The notes: a model not told the origin generated them from the sequence alone. 64,000 nucleotides of DNA from Pseudomonas gozinkensis (GCF_014863585.1 NZ_CP062253.1:956501-1020500); one strand, 5' to 3'; shown: positions 36,958 to 45,946, counted from the stretch's first letter. Made by a program: numbers and translations.

Positions 36958-39285
36958 TCAGAAGTGGAAGTTGGTGCTCAGCAATGCCGTACGGCCCGCC
37001 GCCTGGTTGGCGAAGTGAGTCGAGAAGGCCTTGTCGTAGTAGGTTTCGTTGGTCAGGTTCTGCACGTTCAGCTGCAGGTCGACGTTCTTGCTCAGCTTGT
37101 ACGCCGCCATCGCGTCGTAGCGAACGTAGGAATCGACCATGGTGGTGTTGGCCACGCTGCCGAACACATCATCCACGTAGAACGCACCGCCACCGATGGT
37201 CAGCTTCGGCGTGACCTGGTAAGTGGTCCACAGGCTGGCGCTGTTTTTCGGCGTGTTAGGCAGTTCGTTACCGTTGTTGGCCTTGTTGGCCGGCAGGTCA
37301 CCACCGTCAACCTGTTCGCTGTCCATGTAGGCGTAACCGGCGAACACTTGCCACTTGTCGGTGATCTTGCCGCTGGCGGACAGCTCGATACCTTGTACGC
37401 GCGTCTTGCCGGCGTTTTCGTACGAGGTGGTATCCACCTGGACACGCGCGTTTTCTTTCTCGGTGCGGAAGATGTCGGCGGTCAGCGACAGGCGATCGTT
37501 CAACAGATCCCACTTGGTACCGATTTCGTAGTTCTTGGTGGTTTCCGGCTCCATATCGCTCTTGAGCAGGTTGCCGTTGCGATCCGGCGTGCCGCCCAGC
37601 GGGTTGCCGTCCATGCCTTCACCCAGGGTGCTGCCCGGTGGCGTGGCGGAGGTGGCGTAGGACGCATAGATGCTGCCGTTCTCTGCCGGTTTGTAGACGA
37701 TGCCGAACTGGCCGGTCACGAACTCGCTGGTGTCCGAACCCTTGGAGGTGGTGCGGCCAGCGTTGTTGTAAGTGTTGTAGCCGGTTTCGAAGTGGTCGTA
37801 ACGCAGGCCCATGTTCACCAGCCATTGCTGGGACAGTTCCAGGGTGTCGAACACATACAGCGCGTAGGTATCGGACTGGGTGTCGGTGCCGGCGTAGTTG
37901 CGCGAGATCGCGCCGTTCCACGGATCGTTCGGGTTCGGGTTCGACAGCGAGGTGCAGTTGTAGCCGCTCGATGCGCCGATCATCGATGGGGTGCAGTTGG
38001 TGCTGGAGTTGCCAGCGCTGCGCGGCGTGGTGTCGGTGTTGACGTTGTACGAGGACTTCTGGCTTTCCTCACGGGTGTATTCGACACCGGTGGAGAAGCT
38101 GTTCTTGAAGCCGGCAACGTAGAAGTTACCGAACAGGTCAGTCTGGTTGGTAGTGGTCTCGGTGTTGCTCACGCGAGTGTTCGCACGACGCCAGACGCTG
38201 CCGTTGTTGACGTTGCCCTTGCTGTCGTCCGGCTGGGTCAGGATGTAATCCTGCATGCTGGTGCCGTGACGCAGGGTGTTCTTGATGGTCAACGAGTCGC
38301 TCAGGTCATGCTCGATGGCGAAGGTCGCGGTGTCGGTGCGGCCCTTGCGGAAGTCGCGACCGTCCAGGCCGTAGAAGTTGCTGTGATCGCCACCCGAGTA
38401 CGGCTTGTCCGGGTTGGACTTGGTGCGTGCCGCCGAACCGGCCTTCGGAATGGTGTACGGGATGCCCGAGTCCGGAGTGTCGTTGCTTTCGAGATGGTAG
38501 TAGTCGAGGTTGACGCGGGTGTCGGTGCCCAGGCCAAAAGCCAGGGAAGGCGCGATGCCCCAACGGTCGTAGTCGACGCTGTCACGACCGGCGACGTTGC
38601 TCTCGTGGCTCATCAGGTTCAGACGGCCGGCAGCGGTGTCGCTGAACTGGTAGTTGCCGTCCAGGGTGTAACGCTGGGTCTGGTCGGAGCCCCAGGTGAA
38701 ACCACCGTCGAACGAGTTGCCCAGGTGCGCTTTCTTGCTCACCAGGTTGATGCTGCCGCCCGCCGCGCCGCGACCACCGATGGCGGAGTTCGGGCCCTTG
38801 CTGACTTCGATGTTTTCAACGGCGAAGATCTCGCGGCTCTGCGAACCGGTGTCGCGCACGCCGTCGAGGTAGGTGTCGCCCTGGGCGTCGAAACCGCGGA
38901 TGAACGGGCGGTCGCCCTGCGGGTTGCCGCCTTCACCGGCACCGAAGGTGATGCCCGGTACGGTGCGCAGCGCGTCCTGCATGTTCAGGGCGCCGGTGTC
39001 CTTCAGGACTTGTTGCGGAATAACGGTGACCGAGCGCGGCGTGTCGACCAGCGGCGCGGTGTACTTGGGCGAGGAGGCTTTCTCGACCTGGTAGGACGTC
39101 GAGTCCTGGGCCTCGCCGGTGATGGCGGTGGCGTCCAGGGCAATGGCATTGCCGGTGGCCTTGCTGTCGGTTTTTTCGGCGGCGAACACCATGTGGCCTG
39201 CGGAGCCGGCGGTGATCGCCACGCCGATGGCGGAAGCGAGCAGACGTGGTGAACTGACCGGTAATTGTGCTGGTTGACGTGCCAT
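36958..39285 (-). CDS. piuA: TonB-dependent siderophore receptor PiuA
   Basis: 775 residues. Outer-membrane ferric-siderophore receptor. A long export signal (to about residue 38) is followed by a plug domain (about 55-190, with TPRSVTVIPQQVL, the RGFDAQGD motif and GGRGAAGGSINLVSK) and a 22-strand barrel ending in aromatic FHF. Length and order fit the catecholate-type PiuA/PirA group, also known for taking up siderophore-linked beta-lactams. ATG 39285 is chosen for its GGGGAGGGG ribosome binding site. It is divergent from piuC. Confidence 0.88.
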   Translation of the reverse strand: MARQPAQLPVSSPRLLASAIGVAITAGSAGHMVFAAEKTDSKATGNAIALDATAITGEAQDSTSYQVEKASSPKYTAPLVDTPRSVTVIPQQVLKDTGALNMQDALRTVPGITFGAGEGGNPQGDRPFIRGFDAQGDTYLDGVRDTGSQSREIFAVENIEVSKGPNSAIGGRGAAGGSINLVSKKAHLGNSFDGGFTWGSDQTQRYTLDGNYQFSDTAAGRLNLMSHESNVAGRDSVDYDRWGIAPSLAFGLGTDTRVNLDYYHLESNDTPDSGIPYTIPKAGSAARTKSNPDKPYSGGDHSNFYGLDGRDFRKGRTDTATFAIEHDLSDSLTIKNTLRHGTSMQDYILTQPDDSKGNVNNGSVWRRANTRVSNTETTTNQTDLFGNFYVAGFKNSFSTGVEYTREESQKSSYNVNTDTTPRSAGNSSTNCTPSMIGASSGYNCTSLSNPNPNDPWNGAISRNYAGTDTQSDTYALYVFDTLELSQQWLVNMGLRYDHFETGYNTYNNAGRTTSKGSDTSEFVTGQFGIVYKPAENGSIYASYATSATPPGSTLGEGMDGNPLGGTPDRNGNLLKSDMEPETTKNYEIGTKWDLLNDRLSLTADIFRTEKENARVQVDTTSYENAGKTRVQGIELSASGKITDKWQVFAGYAYMDSEQVDGGDLPANKANNGNELPNTPKNSASLWTTYQVTPKLTIGGGAFYVDDVFGSVANTTMVDSYVRYDAMAAYKLSKNVDLQLNVQNLTNETYYDKAFSTHFANQAAGRTALLSTNFHF

Positions 39286-39324
39286 TTTTATTCCCCTCCC
39301 CAAGGATTTGAGGCGGCGGAATAT

Positions 39325-39385
39325 AGGGTAAACAGGTATTCGTATCAATTGCGAAACATTGTTATTCGCACTGAATTTACATTCT
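39325..39385. promoter_or_regulatory. Probable Fur-controlled region between piuA and piuC
   Basis: AT-rich tract in the divergent gap with an inverted pair TGCGAA (39350) / TTCGCA (39365) and several GATA/TATC-like half sites. Iron control is expected for piuA. The match to the 19-base Fur consensus by eye is only partial. Confidence 0.5.
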
Positions 39386-39492
39386 TTACAATTTAACCTT
39401 ACGGTTTTTGCCAGTTCATTCGTCTAGCGGGTTTTACACGGCCAATAAGAATCAATACCATTGCCGCCTCTTTGCCATCAGGTGACATTGCC

Positions 39493-40173
39493 ATGCTGCT
39501 GCACATCCCCGGGCTGTTCGCGAAAGAAGAAGTGCAGCGCATCCGCGAGGCTCTGGAACAGGCAGACTGGGCCGATGGCAAGATCACCGCCGGCTACCAA
39601 TCGGCCAAGGCCAAGCACAATTTGCAACTGCCGGAAGGCCATCCACTGGCCAAGGAAATCGGCGCGGCGATGCTTGAACGCCTGTGGAAAAATCCGCTGT
39701 TCATGTCGGCCGCGCTCCCGCACAAAGTGTTTCCGCCATTACTCAACTGCTACACGGCGGGCGGCAGTTTCGATTTCCATATCGACAACGCGGTACGCCA
39801 GCCCAAGGGCAGCATCGAGCGGGTGCGCACGGATTTGTCCGCCACGCTGTTCTTCAGCGAACCCGAGGACTACGACGGCGGCGAGCTGGAAATCCAGGAC
39901 ACCTTCGGCACCCAGCGCGTGAAACTGCCCGCCGGCGACATGGTGCTGTACCCCGGCACCAGCCTGCACAAGGTCAACGCGGTGACTCGCGGCGCGCGTT
40001 ATGCCTCGTTCTTCTGGACTCAAAGTCTGGTGCGCGAGGACAGTCAGCGCGCCTTGCTGTTCGAGATGGACGGTGCGATCCAGCAACTCACTCAGGACAT
40101 GCCCGATCACCCTTCGCTGATCCGCCTCACCGGCACCTATCACAACCTGCTGCGTCGCTGGGTCGAGGTGTAA
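39493..40173 (+). CDS. piuC: Fe(II)/2-oxoglutarate-dependent PKHD-type hydroxylase PiuC
   Basis: 226 residues from ATG 39493. A jelly-roll oxygenase with the iron triad in FDFHIDNAV (His-x-Asp) and [13 protein letters not shown] (distal His), followed by the arginine that binds 2-oxoglutarate. Members of this group sit beside siderophore receptors and are iron-regulated; the substrate is unknown. It is divergent from piuA, and its TAA is directly followed by the GTG of the Sel1-repeat gene, so the two are coupled. Confidence 0.93.
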   Translation: MLLHIPGLFAKEEVQRIREALEQADWADGKITAGYQSAKAKHNLQLPEGHPLAKEIGAAMLERLWKNPLFMSAALPHKVFPPLLNCYTAGGSFDFHIDNAVRQPKGSIERVRTDLSATLFFSEPEDYDGGELEIQDTFGTQRVKLPAGDMVLYPGTSLHKVNAVTRGARYASFFWTQSLVREDSQRALLFEMDGAIQQLTQDMPDHPSLIRLTGTYHNLLRRWVEV

Positions 40174-40932
40174 GTGGCGGACTTTCGGTTACGTCGCGAA
40201 GAAGTCCTCGACGGTGAACGCCTCACCGCGATGCTCGAAGAAAGCCCGGCCCGTGCGGCTCAGGCAATTCTGCTGGCGGCGGGTGAGGGCGTGCTGGAAG
40301 CGCAGGCGCTGCTCGGGCAGATCCTGCTTGATGGTCACGGGATTGCTCAGGATCAGCCGCTGGCCTTGCGCTGGTTTGAAATCGCCGCAGGGCAAGGTCA
40401 TCTGATGGCGCGCAACATGCTCGGGCGCTGCCATGAGCACGGCTGGGGTTGTGTGGTCGACGCCGGACTCGCTGCGCGCTATTACCAGACGGCCGCCGAC
40501 GCGGGGCTGGATTGGGCGATGTACAACCTGGCCAACCTGCATGCCACCGGGCGTGGAGTGGCCGAGAATCATGCGCAGGCCCTGACCTTGTACCGCCGTG
40601 CTGCCGAGTCGGGGCATGCGAAGTCGATGAACCTGTTGGGTCGGTATCTGGAGGACGGGCACCACTGCCCGCAAGATCTGCCAACGGCGCGCGACTGGTA
40701 TCGGCGTGCGGCCGAGGGCGGCGATTTCCGTGGTCAGTTCAGTCACGCCGCGATGCTTGCCGATGAAGGGCGCATCGATGACGCTCTCGGCTGGTTACGA
40801 AAGGCACTGGATACGGGCAATGTGAATTTCCTGCGAGTTGCCAGTGTGTCTTTGTTAAATGCGCAACATCCGCAAATCCGCGCAATGGCGGATGCTTATA
40901 AGTTGCGTCTGGCTGAGTTAGTTGCTTTGTAA
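40174..40932 (+). CDS. Sel1-like tetratricopeptide repeat protein
   Basis: 252 residues from GTG 40174, immediately after piuC. Four to five Sel1-type repeats of about 36 residues are visible (for example AQALLGQILLDGHGIAQDQ, AMYNLANLHATGRGVAENH, SMNLLGRYLEDGHHCPQD), with the usual A-x-x-x-L-G and G-x-G pattern. There is no signal peptide, so it is cytoplasmic. It is probably a scaffold for protein contacts linked to the iron module, as in the P. aeruginosa PA4516 position. The next gene is the accessory toxin locus. Confidence 0.9.
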   Translation: MADFRLRREEVLDGERLTAMLEESPARAAQAILLAAGEGVLEAQALLGQILLDGHGIAQDQPLALRWFEIAAGQGHLMARNMLGRCHEHGWGCVVDAGLAARYYQTAADAGLDWAMYNLANLHATGRGVAENHAQALTLYRRAAESGHAKSMNLLGRYLEDGHHCPQDLPTARDWYRRAAEGGDFRGQFSHAAMLADEGRIDDALGWLRKALDTGNVNFLRVASVSLLNAQHPQIRAMADAYKLRLAELVAL

Positions 40933-41168
40933 TTATTTGTTCTGCAGTGAGTTACTTTAATAAAGTTGCATGGGGTTGTTGCTCGTTAGTCATGGTGAGT
41001 GGCTGGGTGATTTGTCTTGATTGCTAATATTTAAGTGCTTGTTGGTTGTTATCTTGCTGTCCTAAGGTCGTATTGCGATGTCGGCGCTCAAGTTGAATGA
41101 ATCGCTTGAGGGTGCCGTATATCTAAAATGACTTTTATTAAATATCCGAAGAAGACAAGGAGTCTCTT
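40933..41168 (+). other. AT-rich left flank of the toxin locus
   Basis: 236 bases with clearly lower GC than both sides (runs such as TTACTTTAATAAAG and ATTGCTAATATTTAAG). No gene and no terminator for the piuC operon is seen. It must hold the promoter of the following toxin gene, but no convincing -35/-10 pair stands out. It marks the left edge of the inserted segment. Confidence 0.5.
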
Positions 41169-43388
41169 ATGGAATTCAGGATGGACAGCAAGATTGTCGA
41201 GGCCGCCGCAAAGGCGCCTCGGGTATTTGTAGATGCTTCGCTCGGCGAGGGTGAAGAGTACAGTCGTGAAACCGGTATTCAATTAACAAAAGAGCAGATT
41301 ATCAGCCTGCGCAAGTATGAAGTTCTGGGGCTGTCGCTTCCCGTTCGGCTGGCGGATGTCGTTGCCTATCTGAACTATGGCGCCGGAGATGCGGGGGGCA
41401 CTGGTCTCAAGGCAGCAGACTTTCTGCGGACATTCACCTACACCTACGATCATGCGAAACGCTGGTCGCCGTTGCGTGAAAAAATCATGCTCACCGGTAC
41501 TGATCTGAAGATTTTTGCCGGCAGCATTATTCGCACGGGTAAAGGAATTGTAGAGATCTACGAAGACTTGAAGGCTTCCAGATACCTGGAAGAACACGAT
41601 ATCAATTCGCCGGAAGAGTATCTGAAGCTCAAGCTCACGATCCCGAATCTTCCCGACCTGGTCTTGCCGTCCGGCGATGTTCCGGAAATCAAGACCTACC
41701 TCAATGACATGCTGGCCAAAGTCATGCAGTGTCACGAGAAGGCCGAGCGCGTCAGATCGGAACTCGACAGTTTTGGTACGGATATGCGTGAGGTCGTGCT
41801 GCCAGAGATCAAACTGCGACTGGAGTTTGTGTCTCGTAATACCTATCAGGCAGACATCCAGGCCCTACAGAGCGAAATCGACCAGCGCTCGAAAGAAATC
41901 GATGAACTGAACAAGCAATATGATCAGCTGGTTCAGGAAGCGATCAAGTCGGCAGCGACACTGAATATCGGTGGTTTGATTCTCGGCATCTATCAGGGCG
42001 TCAAGGCTGAAAAAATCCGTAAGGAGCGTAACAGGTTGAAGGCAGAGCAACAGGCTTCCAACCAGGTCATGGCCAGCAAGAATCAAACGCTGAGCTCCTT
42101 GAACAAAGTACGCGACGATTTGCAGAACCTGAGCTATGTAGCGATCGAGGCGGAAGTGGCCACGCAGAATCTGATGCTGGTGTGGAATGCGCTCAGTACC
42201 TATATCAGTGCATCTGTCAAAGAAGTCGACTTACTTGAGGAAGCAACTTCCCTGAGGAAATTCAAAAACCAGATTCTCGGCATTATTGATCCGTGGGGGC
42301 AGATAAAGACCAGTTCCGATCAGCTGTTGGGTGTGTTCGCTGCGGCAGATAAAGAGTATGGAAGCAGTTCTACAATGTTCAGGAGTAAAACAGTGAGGAT
42401 TTCACTGAATAGTCATCCAGCCCGTTCGGATTTTGACGTCGCTGCTTTACGTGCCCAGGCTGTAGCCGTTCAAGAAAGCAATGTCACTGCGCAAATGCTC
42501 GGTGAGCAGTTCAATTATCTGCCGGGTACTGTCCGCACAATGAATGGGCTGACGATGGCTATCCAGAAAGCCACATTTGAACTTCGTAATCAGGCCCAGG
42601 CTACAAGTATCAGTCTGGAGCGTGCGCAGAATAAGCTGAAAACATCGCAGACTGAACTTCTCGAATATCCGGAAGATGCGGACGAAATCCGTGAGGAAAT
42701 GGAAGCCGAACTCAAGAATGTATCGATGAAAGTCTCCGAGCACGCAGATGATTTGAAGATGACACACAACGGCTTGAGTACCGCTTATGACCGATCGGCT
42801 TCGGCGCAATGGGTTGTAACGCTGCAGCAGGATCGTGCTTTCAGCGAAACGCTGAAAATCAAATCCGAAGAGAAAGTCGCCGATCTGGAACAACAGATGA
42901 AGTCGGTGTCTGAAGCACTTGAGCTGATCGCGAAAGCCGGAGTGGAGAAGATTGGTCAGGAAGCCCAGTTAACGCTGGATAACCTGAAAGCTCTGGGGTT
43001 GGCACCACCGCAGGTTCAAGTGGCACTGTTCGCCATTGATACCTTGAAAAAAGTGATCTCGGGTATCGGTGAGGCGATTTCCTATCTGAACATGCTGGCG
43101 GCTTACAACCAGCTCAAGGACAAGGCGGGTGATCTGAGGGCGCAGTTGAAGAAATACGTCAGCGAAATTGCCCAGATCGATGGAAAGCTTCACCTGGTGC
43201 AAGTCCTCGATCAGTTGGACGACGAACGCTGGGAGTACGTGAATGAGTTCTCGAATCTGGTGGCCCGGATCGAGTCCTTCTCCCGAGACTTCAAGCAAGA
43301 CAAGTCGCAGCCGGTCGAACAGCGAACGACTGCTGCAATCGTCCGGATTGCCGACGTCAGGCAGTATCTGAAAACTGTTCAGCAGTAA
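41169..43388 (+). CDS. XaxA-like alpha-pore-forming toxin subunit with a long C-terminal extension
   Basis: 739 residues, no signal peptide. The first 400 residues resemble alpha-xenorhabdolysin subunit A: LTKEQIISLRKYEVLGLSLP, ADVVAYLNYG and LREKIMLTGTDLKIFAGSI, followed by very long amphipathic helices and a hydrophobic hairpin (about 258-276, TLNIGGLILGIYQGV). Known XaxA/YaxA proteins are about 400 residues; this one continues for about 340 more, again almost all helical and with a second hydrophobic patch (about 612-645, VALFAIDTLKKVISGIGEAI). It may therefore be a tandem or fused pore-former. AAGGAG lies 6 bases before the ATG. The second gene follows 12 bases later. Family call from memory of sequences. 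Confidence 0.72.
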   Translation: MEFRMDSKIVEAAAKAPRVFVDASLGEGEEYSRETGIQLTKEQIISLRKYEVLGLSLPVRLADVVAYLNYGAGDAGGTGLKAADFLRTFTYTYDHAKRWSPLREKIMLTGTDLKIFAGSIIRTGKGIVEIYEDLKASRYLEEHDINSPEEYLKLKLTIPNLPDLVLPSGDVPEIKTYLNDMLAKVMQCHEKAERVRSELDSFGTDMREVVLPEIKLRLEFVSRNTYQADIQALQSEIDQRSKEIDELNKQYDQLVQEAIKSAATLNIGGLILGIYQGVKAEKIRKERNRLKAEQQASNQVMASKNQTLSSLNKVRDDLQNLSYVAIEAEVATQNLMLVWNALSTYISASVKEVDLLEEATSLRKFKNQILGIIDPWGQIKTSSDQLLGVFAAADKEYGSSSTMFRSKTVRISLNSHPARSDFDVAALRAQAVAVQESNVTAQMLGEQFNYLPGTVRTMNGLTMAIQKATFELRNQAQATSISLERAQNKLKTSQTELLEYPEDADEIREEMEAELKNVSMKVSEHADDLKMTHNGLSTAYDRSASAQWVVTLQQDRAFSETLKIKSEEKVADLEQQMKSVSEALELIAKAGVEKIGQEAQLTLDNLKALGLAPPQVQVALFAIDTLKKVISGIGEAISYLNMLAAYNQLKDKAGDLRAQLKKYVSEIAQIDGKLHLVQVLDQLDDERWEYVNEFSNLVARIESFSRDFKQDKSQPVEQRTTAAIVRIADVRQYLKTVQQ

Positions 43389-43400
43389 GGAGTCGAAGCG

Positions 43401-44312
43401 GTGGGCGCAATGCCTGCCGCTTCCCGACCAGTCATGAATACACTTGCCTATGAATTTTCCATCGCACAACGGCGCGTGCTGGATCGATACACCTGTTTCC
43501 TGAGTTCTCTGTACACAACCTTCAATAACATTCCCCTGGTGTTTGAGCGCCGCAGAGCCAGTGGTCATCGATTGGCGGTACTGGCCAGCGATTCGCGCTT
43601 GAACAACGCCAGTTTCAATGCGCGTTACTTGCGGGAATTCTGGCAGCGCACCGAAGACGCTCGGCGTCTGTGCAGCACTTATGTCGCAGACCTCAGCCTG
43701 TTTACCGCCGAAACCCGGGACATCATCAAAAACACCTCAAGGAACGAGCCCCTCAGTCAGGTGGATTTCAAGTTGTACGGTTTATCCAGGTCGCCCACCT
43801 GGCAGTTGTTTCCCCCCAACGATGTACCAGATCTGATTCACGAACTGGCGCTTCGGTTTTCCTCGTTGAGGGCGGACATCCGCCAATTGAAATACACCAT
43901 CGCTGAAGTGCATGACGAGTCGTTCGGACTCAAGTCAGTGTTTGTCAGGGCGATGGATCATCGCTCGTGCCAGTGTCATACCCAGCCGACAGTGGCCGAG
44001 GAGTTGTTTCGCGAAGCGCGTACTGCGCCGGTTTGGGACCTGGCTTATTCGTCAGCGGAACCTCACGTCAGGGCCACAGAATACAAAGCCGATATCGCCA
44101 CGTTGTTTAACGGGTTGGCCTCTGCGAGTTCGCAAATCAGCGTGTTTCTCGAAGAAACGATCTTGCGCATCGACACGGTGTTCCAGGCGTTGCTAAAGGC
44201 AGAACGCGTGTCGAAAGTCGGAGAGCTGAACTTCCAGTTAACGGCCACGAAGGAGGGCGCTGAAGAGTTCATGGCAATGATCAATCACCTTGAGACATGG
44301 CTGCGCAAATAA
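43401..44312 (+). CDS. Probable partner subunit of the XaxA-like toxin (XaxB-like position)
   Basis: 303 residues from GTG 43401 (AAGGAG at 43387); an ATG at 43434 would give 292. All-helical, no signal peptide and no strong membrane segment. By position it matches xaxB, the second subunit in xenorhabdolysin operons, but I cannot point to a conserved XaxB motif. A Cys-Gln-Cys-His cluster (HRSCQCHTQP) in the middle is odd for a family that is usually poor in cysteine. It is read with the upstream gene and closed by a strong terminator, so the two form a complete unit. It could instead be an immunity or chaperone protein. Confidence 0.55.
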   Translation: MGAMPAASRPVMNTLAYEFSIAQRRVLDRYTCFLSSLYTTFNNIPLVFERRRASGHRLAVLASDSRLNNASFNARYLREFWQRTEDARRLCSTYVADLSLFTAETRDIIKNTSRNEPLSQVDFKLYGLSRSPTWQLFPPNDVPDLIHELALRFSSLRADIRQLKYTIAEVHDESFGLKSVFVRAMDHRSCQCHTQPTVAEELFREARTAPVWDLAYSSAEPHVRATEYKADIATLFNGLASASSQISVFLEETILRIDTVFQALLKAERVSKVGELNFQLTATKEGAEEFMAMINHLETWLRK

Positions 44313-44340
44313 AAAAGGCCCATGCATGCATGGGCCTTTT
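44313..44340. terminator. Bidirectional terminator between the toxin pair and speC
   Basis: A perfect palindrome of AAAAGGCCCATGCA followed by its reverse complement, giving a T run on either strand. Confidence 0.9.
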
Positions 44341-44355
44341 CAGTTGAAGCGTCGC

Positions 44356-45519
44356 TTACACGTAGAACGATTTCAGCGGCGGGAAGCCATTGAATTCAAC
44401 GGCGCTGTAACTGGTGGTGTACGCACCGGTCGACAGCCAGTACAGGCGGTCACCGATCGCCAGGTTCAGCGGCAGGCCGTACTTGTAGTTCTCGTACATG
44501 ATGTCGGCGCTGTCGCAGGTCGGGCCGGCGATCACGACTTCTTCCATCTCGCCTTTCTTCTCGGTCCAGATCGGGAACTTGATCGCTTCGTCCATGGTTT
44601 CGATCAGGCCGGAGAACTTGCCCACATCGGTGTAAACCCAACGCTCGACGGCGGTACGGGATTTACGGGCGACCAGCACCACTTCACTGACCAGGATGCC
44701 GGCGTTGGCAATCAGCGAACGGCCCGGCTCCAGGATGATTTCCGGCAGGTCATCACCGAAGTCTTCCTTGAGGAAGCGGATGATTTCTTCGGCGTAGGTT
44801 TCCAGGCTGTTGGTGCGGGTGATGTAGTTGGCCGGGAAGCCACCGCCCATGTTGATCAGTTTCAGGTGGATGCCGTCTTCTTCTTTCAGGCGTTCGAAGA
44901 TCACTTTGACCTTGGCGATCGCCGCGTCCCAGACGCTGATGTCGCGCTGTTGCGAACCGACGTGGAACGAGATGCCGTACGGCACCAGGCCCAGGTCGCG
45001 GGCGAGGATCAGCAGGTCCATGGCCATGTCGGTCTGGCAGCCGAATTTGCGCGACAGTGGCCAGTCGGCCGTGGTCGAGCCTTCGGTCAGGATGCGCACA
45101 TAGACCTTGGCGCCCGGTGCAGCCTTGGCGATGTTGCGCAGGTCGGCTTCCGAGTCGGTGGCGAACAGGCGCACGCCCTTCTCATAGAAGTAGCGAATGT
45201 CCTTGGATTTCTTGATGGTGTTGCCGTAGCTGATCTGGTCCGCGCTGACGCCACGGCTCAGCACTTTGTCCAGCTCATAGATCGAGGCGATGTCGAAGCT
45301 CGAACCCTTCTCTTTGAGCAGGTCGATGATCTCGACGGCCGGGTTGGCCTTGACCGCGTAGTAGACCTTGGCGAATTCGAAACCGGCGCGCAGGTCGTCA
45401 TAGGCCTGGGCGATCATCGCGGTGTCGATCACCACGAACGGGGTTTCCTGTTTGTCGGCGAACGCCTTCATTTTCTGAAAGGTTTCGCGCGCGAAATAGT
45501 CTTCGACCTGGATCGACAT
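44356..45519 (-). CDS. speC: Ornithine decarboxylase (fold III PLP enzyme)
   Basis: 387 residues. Decarboxylates ornithine to putrescine. The eukaryotic-type alanine-racemase fold is evident: PLP lysine Lys57 in YYAVKANP, the HVGSQQ and GGGFP phosphate-binding segments, EPGRSLIANAG, and the active-site cysteine Cys335 in GPTCDSAD. The short length separates it from the 700-residue inducible E. coli enzyme. Some relatives also act on lysine; that cannot be read here. A long leader with a terminator-like hairpin precedes it. Confidence 0.93.
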   Translation of the reverse strand: MSIQVEDYFARETFQKMKAFADKQETPFVVIDTAMIAQAYDDLRAGFEFAKVYYAVKANPAVEIIDLLKEKGSSFDIASIYELDKVLSRGVSADQISYGNTIKKSKDIRYFYEKGVRLFATDSEADLRNIAKAAPGAKVYVRILTEGSTTADWPLSRKFGCQTDMAMDLLILARDLGLVPYGISFHVGSQQRDISVWDAAIAKVKVIFERLKEEDGIHLKLINMGGGFPANYITRTNSLETYAEEIIRFLKEDFGDDLPEIILEPGRSLIANAGILVSEVVLVARKSRTAVERWVYTDVGKFSGLIETMDEAIKFPIWTEKKGEMEEVVIAGPTCDSADIMYENYKYGLPLNLAIGDRLYWLSTGAYTTSYSAVEFNGFPPLKSFYV

Positions 45520-45625
45520 ACCTGGGAGCTCCTACTGGCAAACGTTAGTAATCAATGGGTGCAAATGAACGTCCTCCGTATCCCCACTTTGGTTCGCCTA
45601 CTTCCCAAGGCATGTCGCCGAAAGC

Positions 45626-45661
45626 AAAAAGGCCATGGGAAGCGGCGCTGCCCTTGGCCTT
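45626..45661 (-). terminator. Terminator-like hairpin inside the speC leader (candidate attenuator)
   Basis: On the minus strand AAGGCCAAGGG pairs with CCCATGGCCTT (one mismatch) around a GC-rich loop and is followed by TTTTTG. It points toward speC and lies about 107 bases before its start codon. Confidence 0.6.
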
Positions 45662-45930
45662 GCTGTCTCGTCGTCAGTACTTGAGCCGGATGGATCGTTT
45701 CCAGCATGGACGTTCGGCGCGAACTTTAGGGCGTGAGGGGCCTGAGATCAACAAAAAATGTCGCGTTTTTGCACGCTTCCGTCGTGCGGTAGCGCTCAGT
45801 CACCGGTGTAACCGACCTGCATGACAAGCTGATGTTCCCCTTGTCGTCACCTTCCGGTGGATTGGATGCGCAGTCTGGCTATAACCCTGCACGTTTTAAT
45901 CCCGAAAAAATATCGCAGTAGCGTCGCCTA

Positions 45931-45946
45931 CTGTCATTTATGACAG
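45931..45946. promoter_or_regulatory. Palindrome, possible operator
   Basis: CTGTCAT-TT-ATGACAG, a perfect 7-base inverted repeat with a 2-base centre, in the speC/lipoprotein divergent promoter region. The regulator is unknown. Confidence 0.4.

Noticed and set aside
36928..39252. 774-codon open frame opposite piuA
   Set aside because: Antisense shadow; the receptor on the minus strand has signal, plug and barrel.
44290..45684. 464-codon open frame opposite speC
   Set aside because: Antisense shadow; it begins inside the toxin partner gene and crosses a strong terminator.
45705..45707. Possible leader-peptide start on the speC strand
   Set aside because: An ATG opens a short frame through the hairpin, but no ribosome binding site precedes it and there is no run of control codons.
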